NCBI RefSeq assembly: GCF_900103985.1
Contig: NZ_FNIE01000002.1
Location: 620,001-684,000 of the forward strand
Direction of reading: 5' to 3'
DNA from: Actinacidiphila guanduensis
GTDB taxonomy: Bacteria; Actinomycetota; Actinomycetes; Streptomycetales; Streptomycetaceae
DNA: 64,000 bases
In this document: one piece after another, positions 25,089 to 32,813 of the stretch
Numbering within the stretch: position 1 is the first letter of the stretch
Layout of the letters: each line of letters opens with the position of its first letter
Translations under genes and position numbers: made by a program
Notes under the pieces: model-generated
What the model was told of the DNA's origin: nothing
Seen by the model: only the letters and a program-made list of their open reading frames with translations
The model's database searches: none

Positions 25089-25608
25089 GGGTCACTGTCG
25101 GGCTACGAGGGCGCGAAGGGCGTCCGGGAGCCAGGGCGGGGGCGCACCCTCGTAGCGCCCTCGCCCGTACCGCCTCTCACTCCGTACCGGCTTCCGCCCC
25201 ACACCGTCCGCGCCCGTACCGCCTCGCGCGCCCCCGTACCACGTGCCGCGTACCACCCCCCCGTACCGCCTCGCGCGGCTCCGCACCGCCTCCTGGGCCC
25301 CGCCTCCCTGGGTGCCGTACCGCGGCATACACACAAGGTGGCGCGGTCGGCACCCAGGGAGCCGTATGCTGGTCTCGACGCCCTACCACTGCCTTCCTGG
25401 GCGCTTCGCAAGCCGCTGAGCGGGTGATTGGCGTTCGGGCTTCCGTATGCGTATGCTGGTAGATCGTCTGATCCCACTTGCCTGGCGCCTGATGTGATGC
25501 GCCCCCGTGGCGCGTTCCTAATCTCCCGTGGCTGACCGCATCGAGGCGGTTGCAACCAACCTGCGGAGCTGGCGCGTGCCGTTAGTCTCCGAGAGGTTTA
25601 GCTTCCGC
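25089..25608. other. 520-bp leader region of the DEAD-box helicase gene
   Basis: No gene is seen. The first half repeats GTACCGCCTC-like units. An inverted repeat, CTCCCTGGGTGCCG (25304-25317) and CGGCACCCAGGGAG (25348-25361), gives a perfect 14-bp stem around a 30-nt loop. After it the sequence is less GC-rich for about 240 bases up to the helicase ATG, with GAGAGG 18 bases before the start. Cold-inducible RNA helicases often carry long structured leaders, so regulation there is plausible. Confidence 0.6.
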
Positions 25609-27672
25609 ATGTCCCTTGACAGTGTTGACCGTTCCGCCATGCCCGAGAACGCAGCCGACGCCACCGCCACCGAGGCGATCGAGGCCCCGCAGGCCACCAC
25701 GCCGGACGTGACCGGCCCCACCTTCGCCGACCTCGGCCTCCCCGAGGCCATCGTCCGCAAGCTCACCCAGAACGGTGTGGTCACCCCGTTCCCCATCCAG
25801 GCCGCCACGATCCCGGACGCCCTGGCCGGGCGGGACATCCTGGGCCGCGGCCGCACCGGCTCCGGCAAGACCCTCTCCTTCGGCCTGCCGCTGCTGACCC
25901 AGCTGGCCGGCGGCCGCACCGAGCGCAAGCACCCCCGCGGCGTCATCCTCACCCCGACCCGCGAGCTGGCGATGCAGGTCGCCGACGCCCTGCAGCCCTA
26001 CGGCGACGTCCTCGGCCTGAAGATGAAGGTCGTCTGCGGCGGCACCTCCATGCAGAACCAGATCTACGCCCTCGAGCGCGGCGTGGACATCCTCGTGGCC
26101 ACCCCGGGCCGGCTGCGCGACCTGATCAACCGCGGCGCGGCCGTGCTCGACCAGGTCGAGGTCGCCGTCCTGGACGAGGCCGACCAGATGGCCGACATGG
26201 GCTTCCTGCCCGAGGTCACCGAGATCCTCGACCTGATCCCGGCCGGCGGCCAGCGGCTGCTCTTCTCCGCCACGCTGGAGAACGAGATCGACACGCTCGT
26301 CAAGCGCTACCTGGTCGAGCCCGTCACCCACGAGGTGGACGCCGCCCAGGGCGCGGTCACCACGATGAGCCACCACGTGCTCGTGGTGAAGCCGAAGGAC
26401 AAGGCCCCGGTCACCGCGGCCATCGCCGCGCGCAAGGGCCGCACGATCATCTTCGTCCGCACCCAGATGGGCGCCGACCGCGTCGCCGAGCAGCTGATCG
26501 AGACCGGTGTGCGGGCCGACGCGCTGCACGGCGGCATGACCCAGGGCGCCCGCACCCGCACCCTGGAGGACTTCAAGTCCGGCCAGGTCAGCGTCCTGGT
26601 CGCCACCGACGTCGCCGCCCGCGGCATCCACGTGGACGACATCGACCTGGTGCTCAACGTGGACCCGGCCGGCGACCACAAGGACTACCTGCACCGCTCG
26701 GGCCGCACCGCCCGCGCCGGCCGCTCCGGCACCGTGGTCTCGCTCGCCCTGCCGCACCAGCGCAAGCAGATCTTCCGGCTGATGGAGGACGCGGGCGTGG
26801 ACGCCTCGCGGCACGTCATCGGCGGCGCCGGCGCCTTCGACGAGGACGTCGCCCGCATCACGGGCGCGCGCTCGCTGACCGACGTGCAAGCCGACGCCGT
26901 GCAGAACGCGGCGACCCAGGCCGAGCGCGAGGTCGCCGAGCTGACCCGGCAGCTGGAGCGGGCGCAGAAGCGGGCGACCGAACTGCGCGAGGAGGCCGAC
27001 CGGCTGACCGCGCGTTCGGCCCGCGAGCGGGGCGAGGACCCCGAGGAGGCGCTGGCGGCCAAGGCCGCCGAGCTGGCGGCGGAGGCCGCGGCCGAGGAGG
27101 CCGCAGCAGCCGCTGCGGCGGCGGCCGCGGTGCCGGAGCCGCGCGAACGGCGAGACGACCGGGGGAACTTCGACCGGCGCGACCGGCGGCCGTCCTATGG
27201 CGACCGGGACCGGGATCGTGGCGAGCGGCGCGACGCGCGGCCGTCGTACGGGGACCGCGACCGGCGCCCCGCGTACGGGGACCGGGACCGCCGCGACGAC
27301 CGCCCGTCCTACGGTGACCGCGACCGCCGCGACTCCCGTCCCTCGTACGGTGACCGGGACCGTGGCGAGCGGCGCGACGCCCGTCCGTCGTACGGCGACC
27401 GGGACCGGCGCCCCTCGTACGGGGACCGCGACCGCGACCACCGCGACGCGCGCCCTTCGTACGGTGACCGCCGGCCGTCCTACGGCGACCGCGACCGTGA
27501 CCGCCGCCCGTCGTACGAGCGGCGCGACGACCGCCCGTTCAACCGCGACCGCCGCGACTCGCGCCCGTCCTACGGTGACCGCGACCGCCGCGACTCCCGT
27601 CCCTCGTACGGCCGGGACAACGCGCCGACCTCGTACGGCGACCGCAAGCCGCGCTGGAAGCGCAACGGCTGA
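25609..27672 (+). CDS. DEAD-box ATP-dependent RNA helicase with SYGDRDR-rich tail
   Basis: 687 residues from the ATG at 25609 (MSLDSVDRSAMPENAAD, the usual beginning of this Streptomyces helicase). Core motifs occur in order: Q motif (TPFPIQAATIPDAL), I (GRTGSGKT), Ia (PTRELAMQV), II (DEAD, in VLDEADQMADMGF), III (SAT), V (TDVAARGIHV) and VI (HRSGRTARAG). A coiled coil with Ala/Glu follows (about 430-510). The last ~170 residues are a disordered Arg-rich tail of repeated RRPSYGDRD units. Such RGG-like tails bind RNA and promote condensates. The enzyme probably remodels mRNA or ribosome precursors, especially in the cold (CsdA/DeaD-like). An earlier ATG-like frame to 25528 lies in the leader and is not the family start. 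Confidence 0.93.
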   Translation: MSLDSVDRSAMPENAADATATEAIEAPQATTPDVTGPTFADLGLPEAIVRKLTQNGVVTPFPIQAATIPDALAGRDILGRGRTGSGKTLSFGLPLLTQLAGGRTERKHPRGVILTPTRELAMQVADALQPYGDVLGLKMKVVCGGTSMQNQIYALERGVDILVATPGRLRDLINRGAAVLDQVEVAVLDEADQMADMGFLPEVTEILDLIPAGGQRLLFSATLENEIDTLVKRYLVEPVTHEVDAAQGAVTTMSHHVLVVKPKDKAPVTAAIAARKGRTIIFVRTQMGADRVAEQLIETGVRADALHGGMTQGARTRTLEDFKSGQVSVLVATDVAARGIHVDDIDLVLNVDPAGDHKDYLHRSGRTARAGRSGTVVSLALPHQRKQIFRLMEDAGVDASRHVIGGAGAFDEDVARITGARSLTDVQADAVQNAATQAEREVAELTRQLERAQKRATELREEADRLTARSARERGEDPEEALAAKAAELAAEAAAEEAAAAAAAAAAVPEPRERRDDRGNFDRRDRRPSYGDRDRDRGERRDARPSYGDRDRRPAYGDRDRRDDRPSYGDRDRRDSRPSYGDRDRGERRDARPSYGDRDRRPSYGDRDRDHRDARPSYGDRRPSYGDRDRDRRPSYERRDDRPFNRDRRDSRPSYGDRDRRDSRPSYGRDNAPTSYGDRKPRWKRNG

Positions 27673-27785
27673 CCCAGCCCCAGGGCCCCAGAGCGCTCCG
27701 CGCCCTGGGGCCCTCGGCTGCCGCCACCGCCACGCGGGAACCCTGCTGATCCCCGCTCGGCACCCCGTTATGCTGTTGTCGGCGC

Positions 27786-27858
27786 GGGCCGCTAGCTCAA
27801 TTGGCAGAGCAGTGGACTTTTAATCCATTGGTTGTGGGTTCGAGTCCCACGCGGCCTA
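27786..27858 (+). tRNA. tRNA-Lys (anticodon TTT)
   Basis: A 73-nt cloverleaf: acceptor GGGCCGC/GCGGCCT with G-T at the end, D arm GCTC-GAGC, anticodon arm GTGGA-CTTTTAA-TCCAT with TTT, T arm GTGGG-TTCGAGT-CCCAC, discriminator A. It marks the left edge of a second accessory block. Confidence 0.96.
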
Positions 27859-27863
27859 CCGCA

Positions 27864-27909
27864 GGAAGCCCAGGTCAGAGCACATCCGACCTGGGCTTCC
27901 GTACGTTTT
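27864..27909 (+). terminator. Rho-independent terminator after tRNA-Lys
   Basis: GGAAGCCCAGGTC and GACCTGGGCTTCC form a perfect 13-bp stem with an 11-nt loop, followed within five bases by TTTTT. Confidence 0.92.
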
Positions 27910-27926
27910 TGGTCATGTGCAGGACC

Positions 27927-27959
27927 GCTGCTCGCTCGCTGCTCGCTCGCTGCTCGCTC
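27927..27959. repeat. Three tandem 11-bp repeats
   Basis: GCTGCTCGCTC is repeated three times without a gap, 18 bases after the tRNA-Lys terminator, in otherwise non-coding DNA before the MazG-like gene. Confidence 0.8.
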
Positions 27960-28099
27960 AGCTGCTGGCCGCCCTCACGGCTCACGCCGCTCCTCTGGGG
28001 TCCCGCCGGCGACCCGGTCTGTGAACCGTTCCACGACCTGGACCGGCGATCGGGGGACAACTCAACCGCCGCCATCCACGCTCTTGCGGATCAATACAG

Positions 28100-28432
28100 C
28101 TAGGCCAAGGACCTTTCCGCGACGGCGTCCAGGCGCTCCTGGAAGCGCTTCGCCGCGTCGGGGGTGATGGTGGCCAGCGCGACCATGCTGCTCAGGATCA
28201 CGTCGCACAGCTCGTTCTGGACGTCATCCCAGGTGTGGCTGTGGCCTTTGCGTGGGTTGGCGTTCATCGCGCCCATCGCGGCCTGCGCGACCTCGCCGAC
28301 CTCCTCCTGGATTTTGAGCAGCCGCAACAGCCGTGCCTCGCCCGGCGTCGCGTTGTCCTTCGCGTCCAGCCAATCCTTGAGCCGTTCGATCGTCGCCCAA
28401 GTGTCCTCGCCGATGCCGGTGTTGAGGGTCAT
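28100..28432 (-). CDS. MazG-like nucleotide pyrophosphohydrolase
   Basis: A 110-residue all-alpha NTP pyrophosphohydrolase. The metal-binding motif EEVGEVAQAAMGAMN (about 43-57) gives the ExxE pair, and NELCDVILSSMVAL (about 73-86) the following ExxD. Stand-alone MazG-like proteins hydrolyse (d)NTPs or modified nucleotides and act in housecleaning or anti-phage settings. The start codon overlaps the stop of the frameshifted kinase remnant upstream (ATGA), so it was once translationally coupled to a kinase. It lies near tRNA-Lys in a block with several mobile-element-type genes. Confidence 0.85.
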   Translation of the reverse strand: MTLNTGIGEDTWATIERLKDWLDAKDNATPGEARLLRLLKIQEEVGEVAQAAMGAMNANPRKGHSHTWDDVQNELCDVILSSMVALATITPDAAKRFQERLDAVAERSLA

Positions 28433-28650
28433 GCGGGGGTTGCTCCTTGCGTCGGTGCCGGTCCGGAATCCAGGGGAGGGACGTTACCGAGCCCGAGGGC
28501 GGGGGTCGTGATCCGTTCGGCGACCGCCTCCGGTGTCGCGCTGTCGGCGTCGATGACTCGGTGTCGATGACCAGGACGGGCACGCCCATGCCGCGCAGTG
28601 GTTCGGCTCCTTCGCGGTACAGCGCGGTCTCGCGAACCAGGACCCCGGAA
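28429..28650 (-). pseudogene. C-terminal remnant of a P-loop kinase, broken by a 14-bp duplication
   Basis: Upstream of the MazG-like gene the minus strand encodes RETALYREGAEPLRGMG, VPVLVID in one frame and, after a break, VIDADSATPEAVAERI to PPLDSGPAPTQGATPA in another. The break is caused by a tandem 14-bp duplication: 28544-28557 and 28558-28571 differ at one base, and 14 is not a multiple of three. Removing one copy restores VLVIDADSATPEAVAERI, typical of the end of small P-loop nucleoside or shikimate-type kinases. The P-loop half is absent, so the gene is dead. The family is inferred from a short stretch only. Confidence 0.65.
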
Positions 28651-28784
28651 TGACTCGGCAGGGGTTACCTGTTGCCTGCTGAGGAGGGACGCACTCACCC
28701 GTCGGCCTCGGGAGTTGGACATGTCCATACGCCCTGACCTGGGGGTATATCGGCTGTTTAGTCGTGCCTCTCTAGGGTTGCCCC

Positions 28785-28958
28785 GTGATACCCGTTCTCG
28801 CTGACGGCCGCCCCGGCGTGGCCGAGATCAACGCCCGGATCAGGTGCCTGATGGAGGCTCCTGCAAGCCCGGAGCGCACGGACCGCTACGTGCGGCTGCT
28901 TCGGGAGTGGGCCGAAGCGCACCCGTCCGGTGCCACTGCCGCTGCCACCGAACTTTGA
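28785..28958 (+). CDS. 57-residue hypothetical protein
   Basis: A short frame starting at GTG 28785: MIPVLADGRPGVAEINARI, then RCLMEAPASPERTDRYV, RLLREWAEAHPSGA and a short Ala/Thr tail. It is amphipathic, without membrane segments. Proteins of this form (AEINARIR...RYVRLLREWAEA) are common beside integrative elements of Streptomyces. TAGGGT sits seven bases before the GTG and there is no ribosome site, indicating a leaderless transcript. Function unknown; possibly a small element-encoded regulator. Confidence 0.65.
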   Translation: MIPVLADGRPGVAEINARIRCLMEAPASPERTDRYVRLLREWAEAHPSGATAAATEL

Positions 28959-28988
28959 CCGCGCTGCGCTTGGGAGCACAGCGTGCTG

Positions 28989-29336
28989 TCACGCGTGGTG
29001 ATCGTGGTTGCCCGTGAAGCTCGTCTCCGGCGGTGGCTCCCACACGAGCCCCTCCTCCTCCAGGCTGTCAAGGATCCACTTCCGGCCGGTCTCCCCTGCA
29101 ACCGCCCAGGTGTAACGCATGCAATGGCGGCGCTCCCGTCGGAACCTCCACGGCGTCGTTCGCGCAGGAGGCGCTGCCAGGTTGTGCACAAGGTCGGCAA
29201 GCCACCCGATGCAGACGACGTAGTCATCGCCCATCCACTCGTAGTAGGGCTGCCGCCGCCGGGCCATGGCGCGAATCTGAATCACAGCGAGGTACGTCAG
29301 GGCCCCAGCGGCCTCGTCATCGTCCACCGCCCTCAT
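28989..29336 (-). CDS. Hypothetical protein of integrative-element type
   Basis: A 115-residue protein that I recognise only as a family seen in Streptomyces accessory regions: MRAVDDDEAAGALTYLAVIQ, IRAMARRRQPYYEWMGDDY, VCIGWLADLVHNL and, near the end, RYTWAVAGETGRKWILDSLE and GLVWEPPPE. It has no signal peptide or known catalytic motif. The helical WMGDDY...ADLVHNL core and the C-terminal W/P pattern are conserved in relatives. Convergent with the 57-residue gene and downstream of a decayed frame. Confidence 0.6.
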   Translation of the reverse strand: MRAVDDDEAAGALTYLAVIQIRAMARRRQPYYEWMGDDYVVCIGWLADLVHNLAAPPARTTPWRFRRERRHCMRYTWAVAGETGRKWILDSLEEEGLVWEPPPETSFTGNHDHHA

Positions 29337-29396
29337 GGCGCCCCCGCCCCCTCCAAGCCGCCGAGTCCTACCCGGTCAAACTTCGGTGTCGGGAAA

Positions 29397-29700
29397 CTAC
29401 CGGTCGTCAAAGTTCAGTGGCAAACAGTGAGCCTTTTCCAACCTGCTGATGCGGTGGTGCAGTTGGGGTGACAACGTGGTGAAGCCCCTGGTAGATGGGT
29501 TTTCGACCAAGATGCCCAGGGGAACCCAGTCCCGCAGCCACGCCTCCGCCACCGGCGACTCGGACGTCGACTGGCACAGGTTGAACGGCGGCTCAAGGAC
29601 CCGGGCAGCGAACAGCGCCTCCAGGTCCGTACGCCGCCACGCGTACGGCAGGCCAAGTAGTCGGTGTCGGCCCAGCGCAGCAGGTCGAAGACGAACCGAG
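29397..29700 (-). pseudogene. Frameshifted remnant of an unidentified gene
   Basis: Two protein-like stretches lie in different minus-strand frames: RFVFDLLRWADTDYL (about 29695-29650), then YAWRRTDLEALFAARVLEPP, WLRDWVPLGILVENPS and LSPQLHHRISRLEKA (to 29397). Joining them across a single shift near 29655 would make one protein. A stop precedes the first stretch and no start codon is available. It sits directly downstream of the M1 peptidase. Identity unknown. Confidence 0.35.
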
Positions 29701-29735
29701 GGCATCACCGCTGGAGTCTGCGCGCTCCCACGCAA

Positions 29736-31166
29736 TCAGCCCGGGGTCTGTCGGGACGGGAAGAAGGCCGGCTTGGCTGCGGTGTACAGCCAGGTGGTGA
29801 AGAAGTCACTCAGGTCCTTGCCTGCGTACTGCTCGGCGAGCGCCTCAAACTCGGTGATGGTGCCGTTGCCGTAGCGGTGACGGGTCGGCCATGCCTTGAG
29901 GAGACGCAAGAAATCGGTGTCGTCCATGGTGTCCCGCAGTGCCTGAACGGCGACTTCGCCCCGCTCGTACACAGCGTCGTCGAACTCGCGGGCGGGACCG
30001 GGATCGCCGGGCTTCACGCTCCAGAACGGGTCGCCAGCCGGGTAGGCATCGTAGATCCGTTGGGCGATCTCCTGCGGGGTGCCGTTGCCCTCGTGCTCGG
30101 ACCACAGCATTTCGGCGTATCCGGCGAAGCCTTCGTTGAGCCAGATGTCGGACCAGCGGTCCAGGGAGACGCTGTCGCCGTACCACTGGTGGGCCACTTC
30201 GTGCGCGACCACCGAAGTGTTAGGAGCCTTGGCGAAGAACTTCGGACTGTAGAAGATCCGGGTCTGCGTCTCGAGCGCGAAGCCCGCTGTGACGTTCGGG
30301 ACGTAGCCGCCCGCAGAGTCGAACGGGTACGGGCCGAAGTAGCCGCTGAGGAAGTCTATGATCTCCCCGGTGCGCTCGACGCTGGCCCGAGCGTTGGCGG
30401 CGGTGGTCGGGTCGAGATCGGGACTGTAGGCGTTGACCACCGGTATCCCCGTGGCCGTCCGCGAGTGGGTGAGGTCGAAGTGTCCGACGGCCAGGGTGGC
30501 GAGGTAGGTGGCCTGCGGCTTGTCCTGCCGCCAGTGGTAGCTGGTCCAACTGCGCTCCGTGTGCTCGGAGACCAGCACACCGTTGCTGATCGCCTGGTCG
30601 GTCCCAGGCACGCGGATGTTCACGTCGTAGGTCGCTTTGTCGGAAGGGTGGTCGTTGCTCGGGAACCACCACCATGCGGACTCGGGCTCGTTGGCAGCCA
30701 CCCCACCGTCGGCAGTACGTATCCAGGAGGTGAGGCCGTCCGGGTGCATCGTGGACGGAACTCCGGTATAGGCGACGGTGACAGTGAGGCGTTCACCCTT
30801 GGCGATCGGCAGGGTCGGGGTGATCACCAGCTTGTGCCGACCGTACGTGGCGAAGCGGGCGGACCGGCCGTTGACGGACACCCTGCTGACGCCAAGCACG
30901 AAGTCAAGGTCAAACCTGCTCAGGCCCTGCGTTGCCTTCGCGGTGATGGTAGTGGCGCCGGTGAGCGCGTCAGTGGCAGGCTGGTACCGCAAGGTGACGG
31001 CGTAGTGCGACACGTCATAGCCACCGTTGCCGTAGGTGGGGTGGTACGGGTCGCCGACGCCGGGCGCGCCGTGACCCGGTTCGGATGCCGCAGACGCTGA
31101 GACCGCAAATAGCCCGAAAGCAGCAGCGGCGGCGGCTAGTATCGGAATTCGGAGACGGGAACCCAC
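29736..31166 (-). CDS. Secreted M1-family metallopeptidase (aminopeptidase N-like)
   Basis: From the GTG at 31166 (AGAGGA upstream) the product has 476 residues. A signal peptide (RLRIPILAAAAAAFGLFAVSASA) leads into an M1 N-terminal saddle domain with YDVSHYAVTLRYQP. The zinc site is VVAHEVAHQWYGDSVSL near 317 with WLNEGFAGYAEML 18 residues later, so HExxH and the third ligand Glu are intact. The exopeptidase GAMEN motif is replaced by AGFALETQTR, as in a known actinobacterial M1 subgroup, so strict aminopeptidase activity is uncertain. At about 480 residues it is much shorter than PepN because the C-terminal helical domain is absent. It lies within the accessory block after tRNA-Lys. Confidence 0.88.
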   Translation of the reverse strand: MGSRLRIPILAAAAAAFGLFAVSASAASEPGHGAPGVGDPYHPTYGNGGYDVSHYAVTLRYQPATDALTGATTITAKATQGLSRFDLDFVLGVSRVSVNGRSARFATYGRHKLVITPTLPIAKGERLTVTVAYTGVPSTMHPDGLTSWIRTADGGVAANEPESAWWWFPSNDHPSDKATYDVNIRVPGTDQAISNGVLVSEHTERSWTSYHWRQDKPQATYLATLAVGHFDLTHSRTATGIPVVNAYSPDLDPTTAANARASVERTGEIIDFLSGYFGPYPFDSAGGYVPNVTAGFALETQTRIFYSPKFFAKAPNTSVVAHEVAHQWYGDSVSLDRWSDIWLNEGFAGYAEMLWSEHEGNGTPQEIAQRIYDAYPAGDPFWSVKPGDPGPAREFDDAVYERGEVAVQALRDTMDDTDFLRLLKAWPTRHRYGNGTITEFEALAEQYAGKDLSDFFTTWLYTAAKPAFFPSRQTPG

Positions 31167-31186
31167 CTCGGTCCTCTCTGACCGGA

Positions 31187-31606
31187 ATGACGACGACGCG
31201 TCAGTGTGACAGACCCGTGCAGACGCTCGCAGGTCGTACCACGCCCGTCCCACCAGCCCTCCTGCTGCCCTTCCGCGAAGTCGTCAAGGCCCGTCTGACA
31301 CAGCTCGCCTGTCCCGCGCAGCCTGGCACGCCTGTCCGTGGTGATCCCGGGTTCAGCATCACCCTCGCATCCGCGTTCACCGGTTGCTACAAGTACCGCG
31401 AGCGCAGCTACTTCCTCCGGCAGACAGCTGCCGCCATCAAGGAGGAGCTCAACGCCGTGATGCTCGACATCGGTGACTACAGCCAGTTCACCGAGGAACA
31501 GGAGGACCAGGCCCTCGCGAAATTCACTCAGCGCGTCGAGGTGCTTTGCTACGCGCAGCGGCGCCGCGAGCAGCAGCTGGTCATATCCTGGTGGAGGGCC
31601 GAGTAG
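31187..31606 (+). CDS. Hypothetical protein, doubtful
   Basis: A 139-residue frame starting at ATG 31187, only 20 bases from the divergent M1 start. Its second half looks protein-like: GFSITLASAFTGCYKYRERS, YFLRQTAAAIKEELNAVM, DIGDYSQFTEEQEDQAL and AKFTQRVEVLCYAQRRREQQ. The first half is Arg/Thr/Pro-rich. The sequence here is less GC-rich than core genes and the frame has no strong ribosome site. Since the M1 promoter must lie inside it, it is either a fragment of a larger lost gene or a shadow. Confidence 0.3.
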   Translation: MTTTRQCDRPVQTLAGRTTPVPPALLLPFREVVKARLTQLACPAQPGTPVRGDPGFSITLASAFTGCYKYRERSYFLRQTAAAIKEELNAVMLDIGDYSQFTEEQEDQALAKFTQRVEVLCYAQRRREQQLVISWWRAE

Positions 31607-31821
31607 CCGCGCGGCCAGACCGGTGCGTGCGCGACGAACTCCCGGCTGTTGACGATGGTGAGGCGGTTGAGGTCCGCGACGCGAAGCCGGTTGGCGTCGC
31701 TTGGGTCGCGGGAGGTGATCGCGCCGAGCCGGCGACACCGCCACCGGCAGGAGGACCGGGTGGGGCTTCTGTCCATTCGGGCACCGGCAGGACGTCAATA
31801 CCTGCCCGTGAGCCTTTTCCA
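31607..31821. other. Gap with a possible gene fragment beside the IS element
   Basis: No complete gene is present. On the minus strand, about 31730-31600 encodes RDPSDANRLRVADLNRLTIV, then NSREFVAHAPVWPRGYSALHQ, which reads like real protein but lacks a start and soon loses sense. It may be a gene interrupted when the neighbouring IS arrived. Confidence 0.3.
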
Positions 31822-32500
31822 TCATTGCTCTGAGCTGGCCAAATGCAGGGTGAGGACGGCTTTGACGAGGGCGGTGATCGGGGTGGTGGAGCATCGGAGC
31901 TTGCGCAGGAGTCGCCAGTTCTTGAGGGTGGCCATGGCCTGTTCGACGAGTGCGCGGATCTTGGCGTGGGACCGGTTGACTGCTTTCTGACCTGGGGAAA
32001 GGGTGTCCCATCGTCCCCAGTACGGGATGCGGACTGTGCCGCCGGCGCCGCGGTAGCCCTTGTCGGCCCAGCACGTGACATCGGCCTGGGCGAGGGCGTC
32101 GACGATGCCGTGTTCGCGGGCGGCTCGAATGTCGTGGACGGCGCCGGGCAGGGCAGGCGAGGCCCACAGCAGGCGGCCGAACGGATCGGTGAGGACCTGC
32201 ACGTTCATGGCGTGCCTCTTGTGCTTCCCGGAGGGGAAGGGTTGGTCCGCGGCGATGTGGTCGATCGGCAGGAGCGTGCCGTCCAGGAGCACAAACGCCT
32301 TCGTATACGCGGTGCGTACGGCTTCGGCCAGGGTGGGAGCGAGGGCGGCCGCGAGGTCGACGGCCTCGGTGACGTAGCGGTATGCGGTCGTGGTCCCGAC
32401 GCCGAACCCGGCCGCGAGCTGGGCGTAGGTGTGTCCCATACGAAGGTGGGCGAGCGCGGGGAGGGCCTGTCGGTCGGCGCTCAGCCTCCGCTCCCTGTTC
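31805..32500 (-). mobile_element. 5'-truncated IS5-family insertion sequence
   Basis: The element covers the recognisable transposase sequence. Its 3' boundary is probably near 31805, where TGAGCCTTTTCCATCATTG follows the stop on the complementary strand. No matching inverted repeat is visible beyond 32500, consistent with loss of the upstream end. Boundaries are approximate. Confidence 0.5.
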
Positions 32501-32637
32501 TCCGGCGGCGCCCCGGGTGGCGGAGGCTCCTCGGAATCGGGCAAGTCTGGTATGCGGCAGTTCACTCGGTGGATCGTGCCCCGCAGCGAGCCGCCGTTGT
32601 CGGGTCGGCGAAGCACGGAGGACCTGGTAGTGGGCAT
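31822..32637 (-). CDS. IS5-family DDE transposase, 5' end replaced
   Basis: A 271-residue frame. From about residue 50 it is a typical Streptomyces IS5-family transposase: LSADRQALPALAHLRMGHTY, GFGVGTTTAYRYV (HTH), FVLLDGTLLPIDHIA (first catalytic Asp), CWADKGYRGAG (second Asp), and VNRSHAKIRALVEQAMATLK (the Glu). The C-terminus LTLHLASSEQ is the family's usual end. The first ~50 residues (Pro/Glu-rich) do not resemble the normal N-terminus, so the 5' end of the element seems lost and the frame runs into foreign DNA. Activity is doubtful, although all three catalytic acids remain. Confidence 0.85.
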   Translation of the reverse strand: MPTTRSSVLRRPDNGGSLRGTIHRVNCRIPDLPDSEEPPPPGAPPENRERRLSADRQALPALAHLRMGHTYAQLAAGFGVGTTTAYRYVTEAVDLAAALAPTLAEAVRTAYTKAFVLLDGTLLPIDHIAADQPFPSGKHKRHAMNVQVLTDPFGRLLWASPALPGAVHDIRAAREHGIVDALAQADVTCWADKGYRGAGGTVRIPYWGRWDTLSPGQKAVNRSHAKIRALVEQAMATLKNWRLLRKLRCSTTPITALVKAVLTLHLASSEQ

Positions 32638-32813
32638 CGGCTCATGCCCCGTGGGTGCGGACCTGGACCGTGCCCGCGGGCGGGGGACGGCGGCGGGCCC
32701 AGGGGGACGGAGAGCATGGGCGTTTTGTTCAATCGGTCGCTGTGAGAAGAGTCATGCGTGGGCCCGGGCGGCAATCGTGCGTGCGTGACGGGACTCGGCT
32801 ATCGTCTCCGCTC

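Noticed and set aside
27927-27959. Possible CRISPR-like array
   Set aside because: Units are 11 bases with no spacers, and no cas genes are present. None of the other repeats in the window has CRISPR form.
29736-31166. Loss of the GAMEN motif in the M1 peptidase as a sign of inactivity
   Set aside because: A related actinobacterial M1 subgroup regularly has ALETQTR at this place, and the zinc site is intact, so it is not evidence of decay.
29427-31820. Shared 14-mer GTGAGCCTTTTCCA at about 29427 and 31805, considered as two ends of a transposon
   Set aside because: Both copies are in the same orientation, and a 14-base coincidence in 64 kb is expected by chance; not enough to define a composite element.
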